Source: JBDSEG01 sp039920165 (GTDB taxonomy: Bacteria > Pseudomonadota > Gammaproteobacteria > Burkholderiales > Burkholderiaceae_C). Taken from it: 5,465 bases of DNA. Made by a program: the position numbers and the translations under genes. The DNA lies in the NCBI GenBank assembly GCA_039920165.1, contig JBDSEG010000370.1:1-5465 (forward strand), read 5' to 3'. Below, one piece after another: positions 4,502 to 5,465 of the stretch. The number at the start of each line of letters is the position of its first letter. Positions within the stretch are counted from its first letter, which is position 1. Below the pieces are notes generated by a model. It was not told the DNA's origin, did not search any database, and saw only the letters and a program-made list of their open reading frames with translations.

Positions 4502-5465
4502 TCACTCCAGTCCGTAGGCATGGCGCACCAGGGTCAGCGGATGCGCGAGCGCCGGCAGCGCGGTCTGCGCCTCAGCGCCCTCCCGCTCCCGGTCTTGCTG
4601 CATTCCCTGCGCGATATGGTGCCCGGCAAGCGCGCAGTCCGAGCTGATGAAATCGGGCGCTCCGCGCGCCATCGCCTTGAAGACAGCTTGCCGATCTTCA
4701 TTGCGATCCCTTGCCCAGTGCCTGCTTGAAATCGGTCTTGAGCAGACCATCCTTGTGGCGCGCCATCAGATATTCGAACGGGTCGAACATCGCATCGCGC
4801 ACCACGGCGACGTCAGCGTCATCGGGAAACAGCAGCGGCAGTTCCTGCTTGAACATGAGCGTGCACGACGGGATCGCCGTGACGATGGCGAAACCGTCGC
4901 GCGCATATTTGGCGAGCACGGGAATATTGGCTTCCTTGTGCTTGGCCACGCCGTCCAGATCGCCAAGTTCGAGCTTGGGCATGCCGCAGCAGCTTTCTTT
5001 CTCGACAACGGTATAGGGAATCTCGTTGTGCTCGAGCAGCTTGACGAGGTCGAAGCCGATTCCCGGCTCGTTGTAGTTGACGTAGCAAGTCGAGAAGATC
5101 GCGACCTTACCGGGGCTGCGCTGGCCGTTGTGAACGACGATCGCCTCGCCCGTGTTCTTGGCGCTCCAGCGAAAGCGATGCGTGGCGAGCTTGGGCAGCA
5201 TCCGGGTGCACGCCGATCGTCGCATCGAGCAGCTTGCGCATCGGCTTGGTCTTGTTCAGGCCGTTGACGATCTGCACTACGACCGGAATGCCGGCGATCT
5301 GGATGTGCACGTCGGTCGAGGCGAGCAGCTGTTCGCCCCGGCCGATGCCGCCCGCTTTGTGTTTGATCGCCTTGGCACGCAGCATGAGGTGCGGAAAGTC
5401 GACATTCCACGGGTGCGGTGGCACATACGGACACTTGGTCATGTAGCACAGGTCGCACAGATAGC
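4502..5465 (-). pseudogene. Cysteine-rich (CCG-domain) Fe-S oxidoreductase, frameshifted and internally deleted; 5' part beyond window
   Basis: Three minus-strand frames together reconstruct a heterodisulfide-reductase/GlpC-like Fe-S protein. The first part (to about 5200) begins with YLCDLCYMTKCPYVPPHPWN, a ferredoxin-type C-x2-C-x4-C-P cluster end. The second part (about 5198 to 4698) has ATHRFRW, the first cysteine-rich domain FSTCYVNYNEPG with ESCCGMPKLE, and PSCTLM. It then stops at TGA (4700-4698), just after DFKQALGK. The third part resumes as VFKAMARGAPDFISSDCALA and ends with HPLTLVRHAYGLE at 4502. Between parts one and two the frame changes near 5196-5202. Between parts two and three the H-x-P-C-H and C-S-G-H segment of the second cysteine-rich domain (by family memory some 60-70 residues) is absent, and one base is missing near 4685. 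The cluster-binding second half is therefore lost, so the product is probably inactive. DUF3501 follows after 7 nt. Confidence 0.8.

Noticed and set aside
4060..4647. Plus-strand open frame of about 195 codons
   Set aside because: Antisense to DUF3501; leucine/valine/aspartate-rich composition from reversed codons and no domain.
4647..5267. Plus-strand open frame of about 206 codons
   Set aside because: Antisense to the Fe-S protein remnant, whose cysteine motifs on the minus strand are specific; no domain is seen in the plus frame.

Overview
This is a GC-rich window of ordinary chromosomal character, most consistent with a betaproteobacterium (Burkholderiales or Rhodocyclales type); a GC-rich gammaproteobacterium cannot be excluded. 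The taxonomic hint is inference from base composition and gene families: RarD, a MoaD/ThiS-like protein paired with a BNR-repeat propeller, and a cysteine-rich Fe-S protein followed by DUF3501. There is no RNA gene, CRISPR array, insertion sequence or phage gene that I can support.

Layout, left to right. (1) 1-735, minus strand: a small four-helix membrane protein (175-735), then a lipoprotein precursor that runs off the left edge (1-178). The lipoprotein appears to start at CTG inside a 4-base CTGA overlap with the membrane gene's stop. (2) 736-1147: the upstream region of that operon. It holds three evenly spaced, alternating GTCCCT/AGGGAC half-sites (853-882) and, divergently oriented, a remnant of a MarR-type winged-helix regulator with an in-frame 15-bp tandem duplication. 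(3) 1148-2528, minus strand: a two-gene operon of an 89-residue ubiquitin-fold MoaD/ThiS-like protein ending in Gly-Gly and a 363-residue cytoplasmic BNR/Asp-box beta-propeller. (4) 2610-3497, plus strand: a complete RarD-type EamA permease, divergent from the MoaD-like gene across 81 bp with two abutting dyads. (5) 3483-3853, minus strand: a type II toxin-antitoxin locus with an intact antitoxin and a broken RelE/ParE-type toxin remnant that reaches the rarD stop codon. (6) 3910-5465, minus strand: an intact DUF3501 gene preceded by a cysteine-rich (CCG-domain) Fe-S oxidoreductase gene that carries a frameshift, a deletion that appears to remove the second CCG motif, and a further one-base slip.

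The common thread is decay: three loci (regulator, toxin, Fe-S protein) look broken while their neighbours (membrane/lipoprotein pair, antitoxin, DUF3501) remain open. This may be real gene loss or, for the single-base lesions, sequencing error. The least explained intact unit is the MoaD/ThiS-like plus BNR-propeller pair, which has no E1-like activating enzyme, cofactor-biosynthesis gene or JAB protease beside it here.
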